Source: a virus
IMG/VR virus record: IMGVR_UViG_3300018083_000066
Location: 1 to 39,355 of that record
Length of the DNA: 39,355 nt
Direction: 5' to 3' (one strand)
Shown: positions 25,494-32,708 of the stretch, piece by piece
Position numbering within the stretch: position 1 is the stretch's first letter
Layout: each line of letters starts with the position of its first letter
Program-made: the position numbers and the translations under genes
Notes under the pieces: generated by a model
Databases searched by the model: none
Seen by the model: only the letters and a program-made list of their open reading frames with translations
What the model was told of the DNA's origin: nothing

Positions 25494-25945
25494 CAAAAAG
25501 GAATGTCATCATCTGCAAAATCATCGGCGAAGTCGTTGGACTTGGCCGGTGCGGCCTCTCGACGTGGCGCGGACTCCTGACGTGTTGGCGCAGCGCGACG
25601 TTCACCATCTGGCTTCGCGCCGAGCATCTGCATCTCGTCACAGATGATCTGGGTGGAGTAGCGCTCGTTGCCGTCTTTGTCGGTGTACTTGTCGTAGCGA
25701 ATCTCGCCCTCGACGTACACCTGTGAGCCCTTGTGGAGGTACTCACCAGCGATCTCGCCGAGCTTGCCGAAGAACACCACACGGTGCCAGTCGGTGCGCT
25801 CCTGCTTCTCGCCTTCCTTGTTATTCCAGACGGATGAGGTAGCGAGACTGACAGAGGTCACTGCCGTGCCGCTCTGCGTAAACTTAGTCTCAGGGTCGTT
25901 GCCGAGGTTACCGACGAGGATAACCTTGTTTACACCACGTGCCAT
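25493..25945 (-). CDS. ssb: Single-stranded DNA-binding protein
   Basis: The 150-residue protein has the SSB OB-fold signature (GVNKVILVGNLGNDPE at the start, then TDWHRVVFFGKLGEIAGEYL with aromatic DNA-stacking residues) over about residues 1-110. A disordered linker and the acidic interaction tail DDDIPF follow. It coats single-stranded DNA during replication and recruits partner proteins through the tail. It is in the minus operon, opposite the RecT/exonuclease/helicase operon. Confidence 0.97.
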   Translation of the reverse strand: MARGVNKVILVGNLGNDPETKFTQSGTAVTSVSLATSSVWNNKEGEKQERTDWHRVVFFGKLGEIAGEYLHKGSQVYVEGEIRYDKYTDKDGNERYSTQIICDEMQMLGAKPDGERRAAPTRQESAPRREAAPAKSNDFADDFADDDIPF

Positions 25946-25946
25946 G

Positions 25947-26234
25947 TCAGCTCTCCCAAGCGTGAAGCTTGATTAATCTATCTCTGCTCTCCCTGTCAAG
26001 CATCAGCTCGACAAGGTACTGGTCAGGGTAGCGGTGAGTCATGGCAGACTTCGTGTGCGTACCCTTTACTTTCAACGAAAGGTAGCGGAAGACTCGCTGC
26101 CTGTCAACACCCATTCTTGCGGCCAACTCCGTGGCGGTGATCCGCTCCTGCAGCATCAGGGTCATCAGGGCCTCACGGAAGAATGTCGGCCTCGCGATCA
26201 GGCGCGTGGCATCAGGACTCAGGCTTGGGGTCAT
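25947..26234 (-). CDS. Helix-turn-helix DNA-binding protein, 95 residues
   Basis: Residues about 30-55 (ITATELAARMGVDRQRVFRYLS) form a clear helix-turn-helix. The ATG at 26234 lies inside the small-terminase gene, a 23-base overlap. Such small regulators are common in phage operons. It could bind one of the repeated sites at the divergent control region, though this is only a guess. Confidence 0.7.
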   Translation of the reverse strand: MTPSLSPDATRLIARPTFFREALMTLMLQERITATELAARMGVDRQRVFRYLSLKVKGTHTKSAMTHRYPDQYLVELMLDRESRDRLIKLHAWES

Positions 26235-26928
26235 GCTCGATTACCCGGCTGGCGCGCTCCTCCATCAGGCGGCCACGGTGTGCATCCGCTTCCGCCATGG
26301 CTGCGCCGATGGAGAACATGTTGATGGTCGTATTGTTGAGCACGGCAGGACCAACCATCTTGCCGATCTGGGCGATGGTATTCAGTGCGGCCTGCTTGCT
26401 CGGGAACTTCAGGTGGACGTGCTGCTCTGGCTTTAGCAGCGGCTTGCCGTCTTTGTCCTTCATGATCTTGTTGTCGTCATCGCGCACCGGCACGTACGTG
26501 GTAGTGACCTTGACCTCTTCGATCAGGGCCTGAAACTCGCGCGGCAACTTCTTCAGCGTGGCAATAGGGAGGATCACGCCATTGTCGTCCATGAAGTCCA
26601 GCGGTGACGTAGTGGCCTGAGCCCATAGAAGGGCGAGCACTTTGTTCTTCTCGACATCGGCGGTCTTCAGCGCAATGTTGATCTCTTCCATGAAACTGTT
26701 GCCGGCCGTCATCATCGCGTTGAATCGCGAGGCGGTGTACCGCTTGTGCGTCACGGACTCGTATGCGGCCCTGATGTCCAGCCCGTTGCGAAGGTACTCA
26801 CTGGCCACAAGGCGGGCCGACAGCACGCGCTGCATGCGCCCCTGCTGGGGCTTGGGCAGCCTGATCTTCGCTGGCTCTGCAGCCGGCGTGATCGCGGCTT
26901 CCAGCTCTTTCAGATTGAGCTTTGGCAT
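26212..26928 (-). CDS. Probable terminase small subunit
   Basis: The 238-residue protein has a basic N-terminal half with a helix-turn-helix-like region (about 40-75). It then shows the recognisable Terminase_2-like run: TTSPLDFMDDNGVILPIATL, KKLPREFQALIEEVKV and SKQAALNTIAQIGKMVGP (about 110-205). This subunit normally recognises packaging sites and recruits the large terminase. It sits in the SSB operon on the minus strand, some 11 kb from and opposite in strand to the large terminase. The assignment is moderately firm. Confidence 0.7.
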   Translation of the reverse strand: MPKLNLKELEAAITPAAEPAKIRLPKPQQGRMQRVLSARLVASEYLRNGLDIRAAYESVTHKRYTASRFNAMMTAGNSFMEEINIALKTADVEKNKVLALLWAQATTSPLDFMDDNGVILPIATLKKLPREFQALIEEVKVTTTYVPVRDDDNKIMKDKDGKPLLKPEQHVHLKFPSKQAALNTIAQIGKMVGPAVLNNTTINMFSIGAAMAEADAHRGRLMEERASRVIEHDPKPES

Positions 26929-27146
26929 ACCGCCTCCATGATTACCTGCTCCGCGAAAGACATGCGAACCGGCAGAGTCCTGTCGCCAACCCTCCGGTAG
27001 CCAGACTCAACGTACAGCAGCCGGATACGGCCGATCCCGGTCAGCTTGCACAGCTTGTTGCGCGATCCAGCGGCGCGCTGTGCCCTATCAATGAGCTGCA
27101 CCGTGTACGCCCGGTCGGGCCACCAGCTCTCTCGTGCGTCGATCAC
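26910..27146 (-). CDS. Cro-like small DNA-binding protein, 78 residues
   Basis: The GTG at 27146 overlaps the stop of the first operon gene (GTGA), so the longer open frame reaching 27449 is not used. The protein has a helix-turn-helix-like run (AAGSRNKLCKLTGIGRIRLLYVE pattern at about 25-47), resembling Cro/CI-type folds, and ends in a helical MSFAEQVIMEAV. It overlaps the small terminase start by 19 bases. It may be a regulator or packaging-associated DNA binder. Confidence 0.55.
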   Translation of the reverse strand: MIDARESWWPDRAYTVQLIDRAQRAAGSRNKLCKLTGIGRIRLLYVESGYRRVGDRTLPVRMSFAEQVIMEAVCQSSI

Positions 27147-27418
27147 AGCTCGATATCTTCCGCATCGACGGGGATGTATTTGTGCGTTCCAAGTGGGGTC
27201 ACGAAGATGTCGCCAATCGAGGTAGTCTCGTCGTAATGCTTCCAGTCCCGCGTATCCCTGCTCACGGTGATGCCAATGTCGCTCACCAACCCCATGTACT
27301 CGGCCGCCTTGTAGCGATCCTTGGCAAGCACAACGATGCGGAATTGGCCGTGCTGCCCCCGGAGGAACCCATTGATGGTGAAGACCGTGCTCTCTTCTTT
27401 CAAGCTGTGCATTGGCAT
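27143..27418 (-). CDS. Hypothetical first gene of the minus operon
   Basis: This 91-residue protein has alternating beta-type residues (TVFTINGFLRGQHGQFRIVVLAKDRYKAAEYMG pattern), no cysteine and no membrane segment. It is the first gene after the divergent control region and its stop overlaps the next start. A conserved-phage-protein look is present, but I do not recognise the family. Confidence 0.65.
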   Translation of the reverse strand: MPMHSLKEESTVFTINGFLRGQHGQFRIVVLAKDRYKAAEYMGLVSDIGITVSRDTRDWKHYDETTSIGDIFVTPLGTHKYIPVDAEDIEL

Positions 27419-27439
27419 GGTTTGTGTCCGGTTTTCGGA

Positions 27440-27497
27440 ACCCTAGCACAAGGTAAGTGTACCGTCAAACCACGCTAGTGTGAAGTTAATTCTAGTG
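27440..27497 (-). promoter_or_regulatory. Candidate leftward promoter with CACTAG repeats
   Basis: On the minus strand TTGACG (27468-27463) and TAGGGT (27445-27440) are 17 bases apart, 21 bases before the first gene's start. The -10 is poor. Upstream, CACTAG occurs twice with 17-base periodicity (plus-strand CTAGTG at 27475-27480 and 27492-27497), one and a half turns apart, as an activator site might. Confidence 0.4.
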
Positions 27498-27574
27498 GTG
27501 ACTTCGTCCTACCACCATTCGCGGAAAACGTGCTATTAAACTCACCCTCTATCAGGTCACCAGCATCTCCGCAG

Positions 27575-27647
27575 AAAAGCAAAGAGCGACGCGAGGAGAT
27601 GGAGCAGTAAAAGCAAAAGAGCTTCAGATCAAGAGCTGTTGCTTTTA
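27575..27647. promoter_or_regulatory. AAAAGCAA operator array in divergent region
   Basis: AAAAGCAA is present at 27575-27582 and 27609-27616, and inverted (TTGCTTTT) at 27639-27646. Copies two and three form a 9-base-pair inverted repeat (TAAAAGCAA 27608-27616, TTGCTTTTA 27639-27647), and copies one and two share following AAGAGC-like bases. They lie between divergent operons, immediately before the rightward start at 27677, so they look like operators for a regulator. Confidence 0.5.
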
Positions 27648-27676
27648 GGAATCTCTCTACTGTAGGGTACGGAACC

Positions 27677-27877
27677 ATGAAGACTCAAGACGCCTACCGC
27701 AAAACTGGCGGGGCGCGAATCGCGAGCGCGTTTACATACAACATCGAAGGGAAACCCTACTCGATGAAACAGATCATTGCAGAATTGGGTGTGTGTGCCC
27801 GGTATGCGCGTAAACGCATGGAGCGCGAGAAGGCTAAGGATGGTCCGGTCACTTGGGCTGGATTGAAAGAGCCGTGA
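27677..27877 (+). CDS. Small basic hypothetical protein, first rightward gene
   Basis: The 66-residue product is basic; residues about 28-50 (YSMKQIIAELGVCARYARKRM) look like a helix-turn-helix. It is the first gene of the long rightward operon and the helicase GTG start overlaps its stop (GTGA). It may autoregulate the AAAAGCAA region just upstream, which is inference. Confidence 0.65.
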   Translation: MKTQDAYRKTGGARIASAFTYNIEGKPYSMKQIIAELGVCARYARKRMEREKAKDGPVTWAGLKEP

Positions 27878-29433
27878 TCGAGTGTCGCGACTATCAGGTT
27901 CGTGCCGCTGATCGGTGCGAGGAGCTGATGGCGACGAAGACGGGGGCCGTGCTGCTATGTCAGCCGACCGGAACCGGGAAAACTGTTACCTTCTCTCGCG
28001 TCCTCCGCAATCGGTACGAGCTGGGCGACGGCCGGCAGATGGTGCTCGCCCCGCGCCGGGAGATCGTATTCCAAACAGCCGACAAGGTGGCAGGGTTCCT
28101 GATCGAACCCGGCATCGTCATGGCTGGTTACACCTATCGCCCGGGCAAGGCTGTGCAGGTTGCCAGTGTCGACACGCTGCGGTCATGGGTGAAGCGAGGA
28201 AAGATCAAGCTGGACTCCGGTACGATGCTCGTGGTGGACGAAGCGCATCGCTCGATGAGCAAGACGTATTTGTGGCTGATCGAAGCGGCGAAGGATGGAG
28301 GCGCTGACGTGCTCGGCCCTACCGCTACACCGATCCGCGCAGATGGCGTTGGCTTGTACCCGACGTACGAGCACATGGTTACCGAACTCACCATGGTAGA
28401 CGCGATCAGGAATGGCTGGTTGGTCAAGCCGGAATATCGCATCCCGTTCGTGCCAGACCTGTCCGGAATTAAGATCAAGGGTGGAGACTTCAGTGAGGAA
28501 GACCTCGACCGCATCTTGAATCAGAAGGTGCTGGTCGGCGACATCGTCGACAATTGGATCAAGTACGCCAGCGGCAAGCCAACGCTGGTCTTCGCATCAG
28601 GCGTGAAGCACTCGATGGCCATCGCTGAAGAGTTCAAGAGGGTCGGACTGAACTTCGTCCACATCGACGGCGACACGGCCGGACACGTTCGTAATGATGC
28701 GATCAAGGCGCTACGCGCGCACAAGATCGACGGTATCACAAACTGCGGCGTCTACACCGAAGGTGCCGATATCGTCAACATCTCGTGCATCGTGGACGCA
28801 GGCCCGACTAAGAGTATCGGCAAGGATATCCAGAAGAAGGGGCGAGGATCGCGACCAGTGTTCGCGTCGGGGTTCGACCTTGATGACGTGCAGGGTAGGT
28901 TGGCTGCCATCGCCGCGAGCGAGAAGCCAAGCTTCCTGATACTCGACCACGCCGGCAACTTCTACCGTCACGGTCGCTTTGATCGCAACGTGCCATGGGA
29001 GCTTTGTGCCGGCAAAGAGATCATCGAGAAGGACAAGGAGAAGCGTGAGAAGGCCCGCGCATCGTTCACCTGTAGCGAGTGCCACAAGGTGTTCGCTGGC
29101 CAACTGTACTGCCCGTACTGCGGCACCAAGATCGAGCTACGTGGCAAGATGAAGGACTACCTCGAAGCCGAGCTGGTGTCGCTCACGCAGAAGCAGATGG
29201 CCGAGATCGACGACGTAATCACCACCATGGACAAACAGCGGTTCTATCTGGAAGCGCTGGGCTGGGTGCTCGACAAGAAAAAGAAGGTAGGCTATGCGGC
29301 CCGCGTCTTTCAGGCCAAGTTTGGCGAGTGGCCTGACAACGACTGGTACATGATGGAGCCGCTGGTGCCATCCGTCGAAACCAAAAACTACATACGACAC
29401 AGGTTGATCCACCATGCCAAGAGCCGGCAGTGA
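27874..29433 (+). CDS. SF2 DNA/RNA helicase with C-terminal zinc ribbon
   Basis: I use the GTG at 27874 (519 residues), which makes the N-terminus IECRDYQ, the usual helicase Q-motif start. Walker A is PTGTGKT (31-37), Walker B DEAH is at 122-125 and a TATP motif follows. The VI-like motif reads QKKGRGSRP. Near the C-terminus two CxxC pairs (CSECHK and CPYCG) form a zinc ribbon. It probably unwinds DNA during replication or recombination. The next gene, a primase-type zinc finger, overlaps it by 20 bases. Confidence 0.9.
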   Translation: MIECRDYQVRAADRCEELMATKTGAVLLCQPTGTGKTVTFSRVLRNRYELGDGRQMVLAPRREIVFQTADKVAGFLIEPGIVMAGYTYRPGKAVQVASVDTLRSWVKRGKIKLDSGTMLVVDEAHRSMSKTYLWLIEAAKDGGADVLGPTATPIRADGVGLYPTYEHMVTELTMVDAIRNGWLVKPEYRIPFVPDLSGIKIKGGDFSEEDLDRILNQKVLVGDIVDNWIKYASGKPTLVFASGVKHSMAIAEEFKRVGLNFVHIDGDTAGHVRNDAIKALRAHKIDGITNCGVYTEGADIVNISCIVDAGPTKSIGKDIQKKGRGSRPVFASGFDLDDVQGRLAAIAASEKPSFLILDHAGNFYRHGRFDRNVPWELCAGKEIIEKDKEKREKARASFTCSECHKVFAGQLYCPYCGTKIELRGKMKDYLEAELVSLTQKQMAEIDDVITTMDKQRFYLEALGWVLDKKKKVGYAARVFQAKFGEWPDNDWYMMEPLVPSVETKNYIRHRLIHHAKSRQ

Positions 29434-29923
29434 TAACGAGCGTGTAAACGCTATGCTGCTGCGCCTCGACAAGGTGCGCACGGCAGGCAAGGGCTGGGTG
29501 GCCCGGTGCCCCGCACACAAGGACGGGAGCGCCTCCCTGTCGATTTGCGAGGGCAGGGATGGCCGCGTGCTGCTCAACTGCTTCGCCGGCTGCAGCGCCG
29601 CCAGCGTGCTTACCGCCATCGGCCTGACGATGGAAGACCTGTACGCCAACACCATGAAGGAGGACATGACCAACGAGGAGCGCGCGGACATGCACGAGAA
29701 GTTCATGCGCGCCAAGTGGCAGGCAGCGCTGGACAACTTGGACCGCGAGGCCACCTTCCTGATGATTGTCGCTGCCGCAATGGTTCGTGGGGAGAAACTT
29801 GACACTGACACCACACGTAAGCTATATAGGACGGTAAAGCTACTGGCTGATGCGAAAACCACGCTCAGTACAGGGCCGGCGCGTCCTAGGACGCCATTCT
29901 TCAAACCGGAGCGAAAGACATGA
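29414..29923 (+). CDS. Primase zinc-finger (CHC2-like) protein
   Basis: The 169-residue protein has a CHC2-type zinc-binding block: C32-x2-H35 then C56-x3-C60, within RCPAHKDGSASLSI and LNCFAGCSAASVL. This is the zinc domain that recognises primase start sites on single-stranded DNA. No TOPRIM or polymerase domain follows, so it is a stand-alone primase zinc domain with a helical C-terminus. It works next to the helicase and is coupled with it by overlap. A separate primase catalytic gene is not in view. Confidence 0.8.
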   Translation: MPRAGSDNERVNAMLLRLDKVRTAGKGWVARCPAHKDGSASLSICEGRDGRVLLNCFAGCSAASVLTAIGLTMEDLYANTMKEDMTNEERADMHEKFMRAKWQAALDNLDREATFLMIVAAAMVRGEKLDTDTTRKLYRTVKLLADAKTTLSTGPARPRTPFFKPERKT

Positions 29924-30330
29924 AAACCCAGTTCCGCGCCTACGCCGAGGACGAGCTGCCGAACATCGAGTTCCGCTCGACCGGAGATGAGGCCCTGATT
30001 GATGCCATCGGTCGCGCTACCGCAGAGCGCTCGCTCGACGGCAAGTATGCGGCCATCATTGTGGAAGAGGTGCGCGAGGCGACCCTGTCTGACTTCTTCG
30101 ACTTCGATCAGCTTGTATCTCTCATGCGTGAGAGCATGCAGGAGCTGATCGGCAACGACGATGCGTTCACCGAAGAAGCGATGGCCGCTTTGCGCCCATG
30201 GGCCAGCGCCGCTATCGACGATGCGTTAGATACTGCGGCAGAGCATGCTGACCTGCGCATCGACGGCTTCATCGTAGTGTCGCGCCAGCGCGCCGAGCGG
30301 TGGTGGATCAAGGCCGGCGACGATGAGTAA
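29920..30330 (+). CDS. Hypothetical acidic protein, 136 residues
   Basis: It starts in an ATGA overlap. The protein is acidic and mostly helical with a C-terminal RRAERWW-like cluster after a beta strand (DGFIVVSRQRAERWWIK). No catalytic motif is visible and I do not recognise a family. Position between primase zinc finger and DUF1367-like gene suggests a replication accessory. Confidence 0.65.
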   Translation: MKTQFRAYAEDELPNIEFRSTGDEALIDAIGRATAERSLDGKYAAIIVEEVREATLSDFFDFDQLVSLMRESMQELIGNDDAFTEEAMAALRPWASAAIDDALDTAAEHADLRIDGFIVVSRQRAERWWIKAGDDE

Positions 30331-30895
30331 GCGTGGGGTTGTGCGCAAAGGCAAGTACGCCCCCATCCATTGGGTGGTGCGCAAGGCCAAGCTCGAAGAC
30401 GGCACCGTCCGCTTGGGCATGTTTGCCATGGACGAGGAAGCTTCCCGCCAGTGCCGGGAACGTGGCATGTCGGATGGATCGGAATGGAAGGCCGAGATCA
30501 AGCAGGTTCGCAACGCGCATTTCTGGCGGCTGGTACACAGGCTTGGCGGATGGCTGGCGGACAACGTTGACGACTTTGAAGGGCTGGACGCGCACGCAGC
30601 GCTGAAGAAGGTGCAAGAGAAAAGTGGCATCGGCTGCGACGTTACGCGATCAGACATCCGCGACAACGCAGGAAACCTACTCTATCGGGTGGTCAGCAAT
30701 CAGCCATTGTCCCTCGCGTTCGACTTGATGGACGAAGGCGAGTTCCGCATGTACTGGGACGGCGGCAAGGAAGCGCGCGGCAATGGTGGTTTTCTTGGAT
30801 GGATTCGCAAGCGCCTGTACCCCGGCATGAACCCGCTATCGGTCGACGAGATCGAGCGCATGATCGTTGGCAGGGTTGTCGAATGGGTCGCATGA
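30323..30895 (+). CDS. DUF1367-like phage protein
   Basis: The 190-residue product shows the DUF1367 pattern: an N-terminal strand block, then WKAEIKQVRNAHFWRLVHRLGGWL (about 56-78). It is followed by helices and a late strand-helix end. DUF1367 genes are common in lambdoid-type recombination or replication clusters and their function is not established. It overlaps both neighbours and lies before the Ref-like nuclease, consistent with a nin-like region. Assignment by pattern only. Confidence 0.6.
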   Translation: MSKRGVVRKGKYAPIHWVVRKAKLEDGTVRLGMFAMDEEASRQCRERGMSDGSEWKAEIKQVRNAHFWRLVHRLGGWLADNVDDFEGLDAHAALKKVQEKSGIGCDVTRSDIRDNAGNLLYRVVSNQPLSLAFDLMDEGEFRMYWDGGKEARGNGGFLGWIRKRLYPGMNPLSVDEIERMIVGRVVEWVA

Positions 30896-31305
30896 GATCG
30901 TTTCGCAAAAAGCGCAGGCCCGGGAACAGGAAGATGACGACCGAAGAAGCTCGCCGCGTTGAGCGATCAAAGAACGGACCATGCATGGCGTGCCTTGTGT
31001 GGTTCGCCAGACGCCACGACGGCGAGAACTTCATCATCTACGGTTGCGAGTACAACCACGTCAAGAGCGGCAACATCCGCATCGGCCACGGCCACGGCTA
31101 CAGCCTGTGCCTGTGGCACCATCGCCGCCAACCGCAGCCAAACACGCCGCAGGACGGCATGGACTTTAAGATGTTGACCCGGGTGTACGGCCCCAGCCTG
31201 CTTGACGGGAGCCGCCTGTTCCACGAAATCTACGGCACCGATTCTGAGTTGATCGAACAGCAAACTCAGCAGCTCGTAAGTGTTGACGGAGAAGGTCAAC
31301 AGTGA
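30892..31305 (+). CDS. Ref-like HNH nuclease
   Basis: The ATG at 30892 overlaps the previous stop, giving 137 residues. A zinc/HNH-type core is visible: C31-x2-C34, H56 in EYNHVKSGN, H66 and H68, then C73-x2-HH at LCLWHHRR. This matches the layout of Ref (RecA-dependent nuclease) family proteins of phages. Ref nicks or cuts DNA at RecA-formed D-loops. It lies upstream of RecT, so it may belong to recombination. The sequence around the stop overlaps the promoter for the RecT operon. Confidence 0.75.
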   Translation: MRSFRKKRRPGNRKMTTEEARRVERSKNGPCMACLVWFARRHDGENFIIYGCEYNHVKSGNIRIGHGHGYSLCLWHHRRQPQPNTPQDGMDFKMLTRVYGPSLLDGSRLFHEIYGTDSELIEQQTQQLVSVDGEGQQ

Positions 31306-31379
31306 TAAGGTCATTACTCCACGGCCACTGACCTTCTGAGGCAGCGGTAAAAGTGAGGGCATTATCATGAAATGACCTT
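31283..31379 (+). promoter_or_regulatory. Promoter with four AAGGTCA/TGACCTT sites
   Basis: TTGACG (31283-31288) and TAAGGT (31306-31311) are separated by 17 bases, a sigma70-like promoter. AAGGTCA lies at 31292-31298 in the spacer and at 31307-31313 over the -10; inverted TGACCTT lies at 31329-31335 and 31373-31379. Site 1 and site 3 make a nine-base-pair perfect inverted repeat (31290-31298 with 31329-31337). The positions fit a repressor that covers the -10 and start. Confidence 0.6.
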
Positions 31380-31530
31380 GACCGTGGATCAAATTAGATG
31401 GGTGCGCTGGAGCTGCAATAGTCCGGAAACCGTGATTAAGTTCCACGGAGTGATCGACGGATCACGTACAGAGATGAAGCACAAGGGATCGTTCCCCTTG
31501 GCACCTAACGTTTACCAGAGGGAGCCAGCC
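31306..31530 (+). other. Leader region before RecT operon, mini-ORF at 31367
   Basis: This stretch holds the operator array, then GTGAGGG followed by ATGAAATGA (31367-31375), a two-codon mini-ORF. Its stop overlaps an ATG at 31372 that opens a longer frame to 31713. The stretch may be a leader rather than coding sequence; the better start of the following gene is at 31531. Confidence 0.4.
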
Positions 31531-31713
31531 ATGACCACCGCAGAGCCACATGGTTACACCTACGAAGAGCGCACCTACACTGGCAAGTGGGTGAAGAACT
31601 TTAGCCACACCTACCCAAGGTATCTCGACGACGAGCCGTGGGCTCGCAACATCCAGCCGGTGTACCTGCGCGAGCAGTTCGACGCAGTGATGGAACAGGA
31701 GAAGGTTTCGTAA
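31531..31713 (+). CDS. Small hypothetical protein before RecT
   Basis: The ATG at 31531 has the strong ribosome site AGAGGGAG seven bases before it, giving 60 residues. The same frame is open from an ATG at 31372 (113 residues), which has a poorer site. The product is rich in Tyr, His and Trp (HGYTYEERTYTGKWVKNF). The stop overlaps the RecT start (TAATG), so translation is coupled. I do not recognise a family. Confidence 0.6.
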   Translation: MTTAEPHGYTYEERTYTGKWVKNFSHTYPRYLDDEPWARNIQPVYLREQFDAVMEQEKVS

Positions 31714-32708
31714 TGGCTCGCAAGGCGCAAGACACCGGGAAAGATATCGCGATCATAGAGGCCGCACTCGGCCGTGGCGTCGCGACCAAGTTCAACGCTG
31801 GCCGTGTCGTCGATCTGGAGTGGACCGCCGAGAAGCGCTACGCGCTGGCGATCCTCAACGATCCGAAGAACGACTACTTGCGAGACATCGCCTCGCAGAA
31901 TCCAGACTCAGTCGTCGATGCATTGCTCGATGCGTCGCGGCTCGGCCTATCCCTGAGTCCGACTACCAAGCACGCCTACCTCGTCCCGTACGGCGGTGAC
32001 TCGCCGCGCGTCACGCTATGCCCCAGCTACATCGGCATGGAGCAGTCCGTCCTGCGCTCGGGGAAGGTGACGTTGGTCCAGACCGATATCGTCTACGAGA
32101 ACGATACGTTCGAGCGCTGGACTGACAGCTCTGGCGCGCAGTTCAAGCACGTACCGGCGCGCAAGGATCGCGGCGACTTCGAGGGCGTGTACTGCCTCGC
32201 GAAGTTCCACAACGGCGAGAGCCACATGGAGTACATGTCCGCCGATGATGTCGAAGCATGCTTCAATGCAGCGGTAACCAAGAATAAGGGCAAGGTGCCG
32301 CCGGCATGGATGGGTGGATTCAAGAACGAGATGCGCAAGAAGTGCGTCGTGCGTCGCGGGGCCAAGCACTGGCCGTCCGACAAGCACGTCGACTTGGTCA
32401 TGGCGCAGATGGACAAGATCGTTCCCATGGAGTTCAACGCCAACGTCAAGGCTGACGAGGAAGTGGTCGCAGTTCTGTGCCTGACCGAGGAAGACATCAT
32501 CGAGATCGAGGCCAAGCTGGAACGTGTGCCGCCGAAGGCGCGGCCGGTGTGGGTATCCCGCGCAGCTCATGCCATGGGCTACCCGGACGGAGCCGACACC
32601 GTGCCGCAGGAGCGCAAGCAGGAGATGGTTGACCGGCTGGTGGAACGCATGAACAAGGTCATCACCCCGGCACTGAAGGCGAAGGAGAAGGCCAGTGGGA
32701 CGGCTTGA
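31713..32708 (+). CDS. recT: RecT-family single-strand annealing protein
   Basis: I use the ATG at 31713 (331 residues). The core shows the RecT pattern: a DASRLGLSLSPTTKHAYLVPYGG stretch (about 70-95), LCPSYIGMEQSVLRSGKV, VYENDTFERW, FEGVYCLAKF and MRKKCVVRRGAKHWP. RecT anneals complementary DNA ends, working with an exonuclease. The exonuclease gene follows directly, overlapping by 14 bases, which makes a complete two-component recombination module. Confidence 0.92.
   Translation: MARKAQDTGKDIAIIEAALGRGVATKFNAGRVVDLEWTAEKRYALAILNDPKNDYLRDIASQNPDSVVDALLDASRLGLSLSPTTKHAYLVPYGGDSPRVTLCPSYIGMEQSVLRSGKVTLVQTDIVYENDTFERWTDSSGAQFKHVPARKDRGDFEGVYCLAKFHNGESHMEYMSADDVEACFNAAVTKNKGKVPPAWMGGFKNEMRKKCVVRRGAKHWPSDKHVDLVMAQMDKIVPMEFNANVKADEEVVAVLCLTEEDIIEIEAKLERVPPKARPVWVSRAAHAMGYPDGADTVPQERKQEMVDRLVERMNKVITPALKAKEKASGTA

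Noticed and set aside
27475-27678. Minus-strand 67-residue open frame across the divergent control region
   Set aside because: It would cover the operator repeats, has Cys/Phe-rich random composition and no ribosome site.
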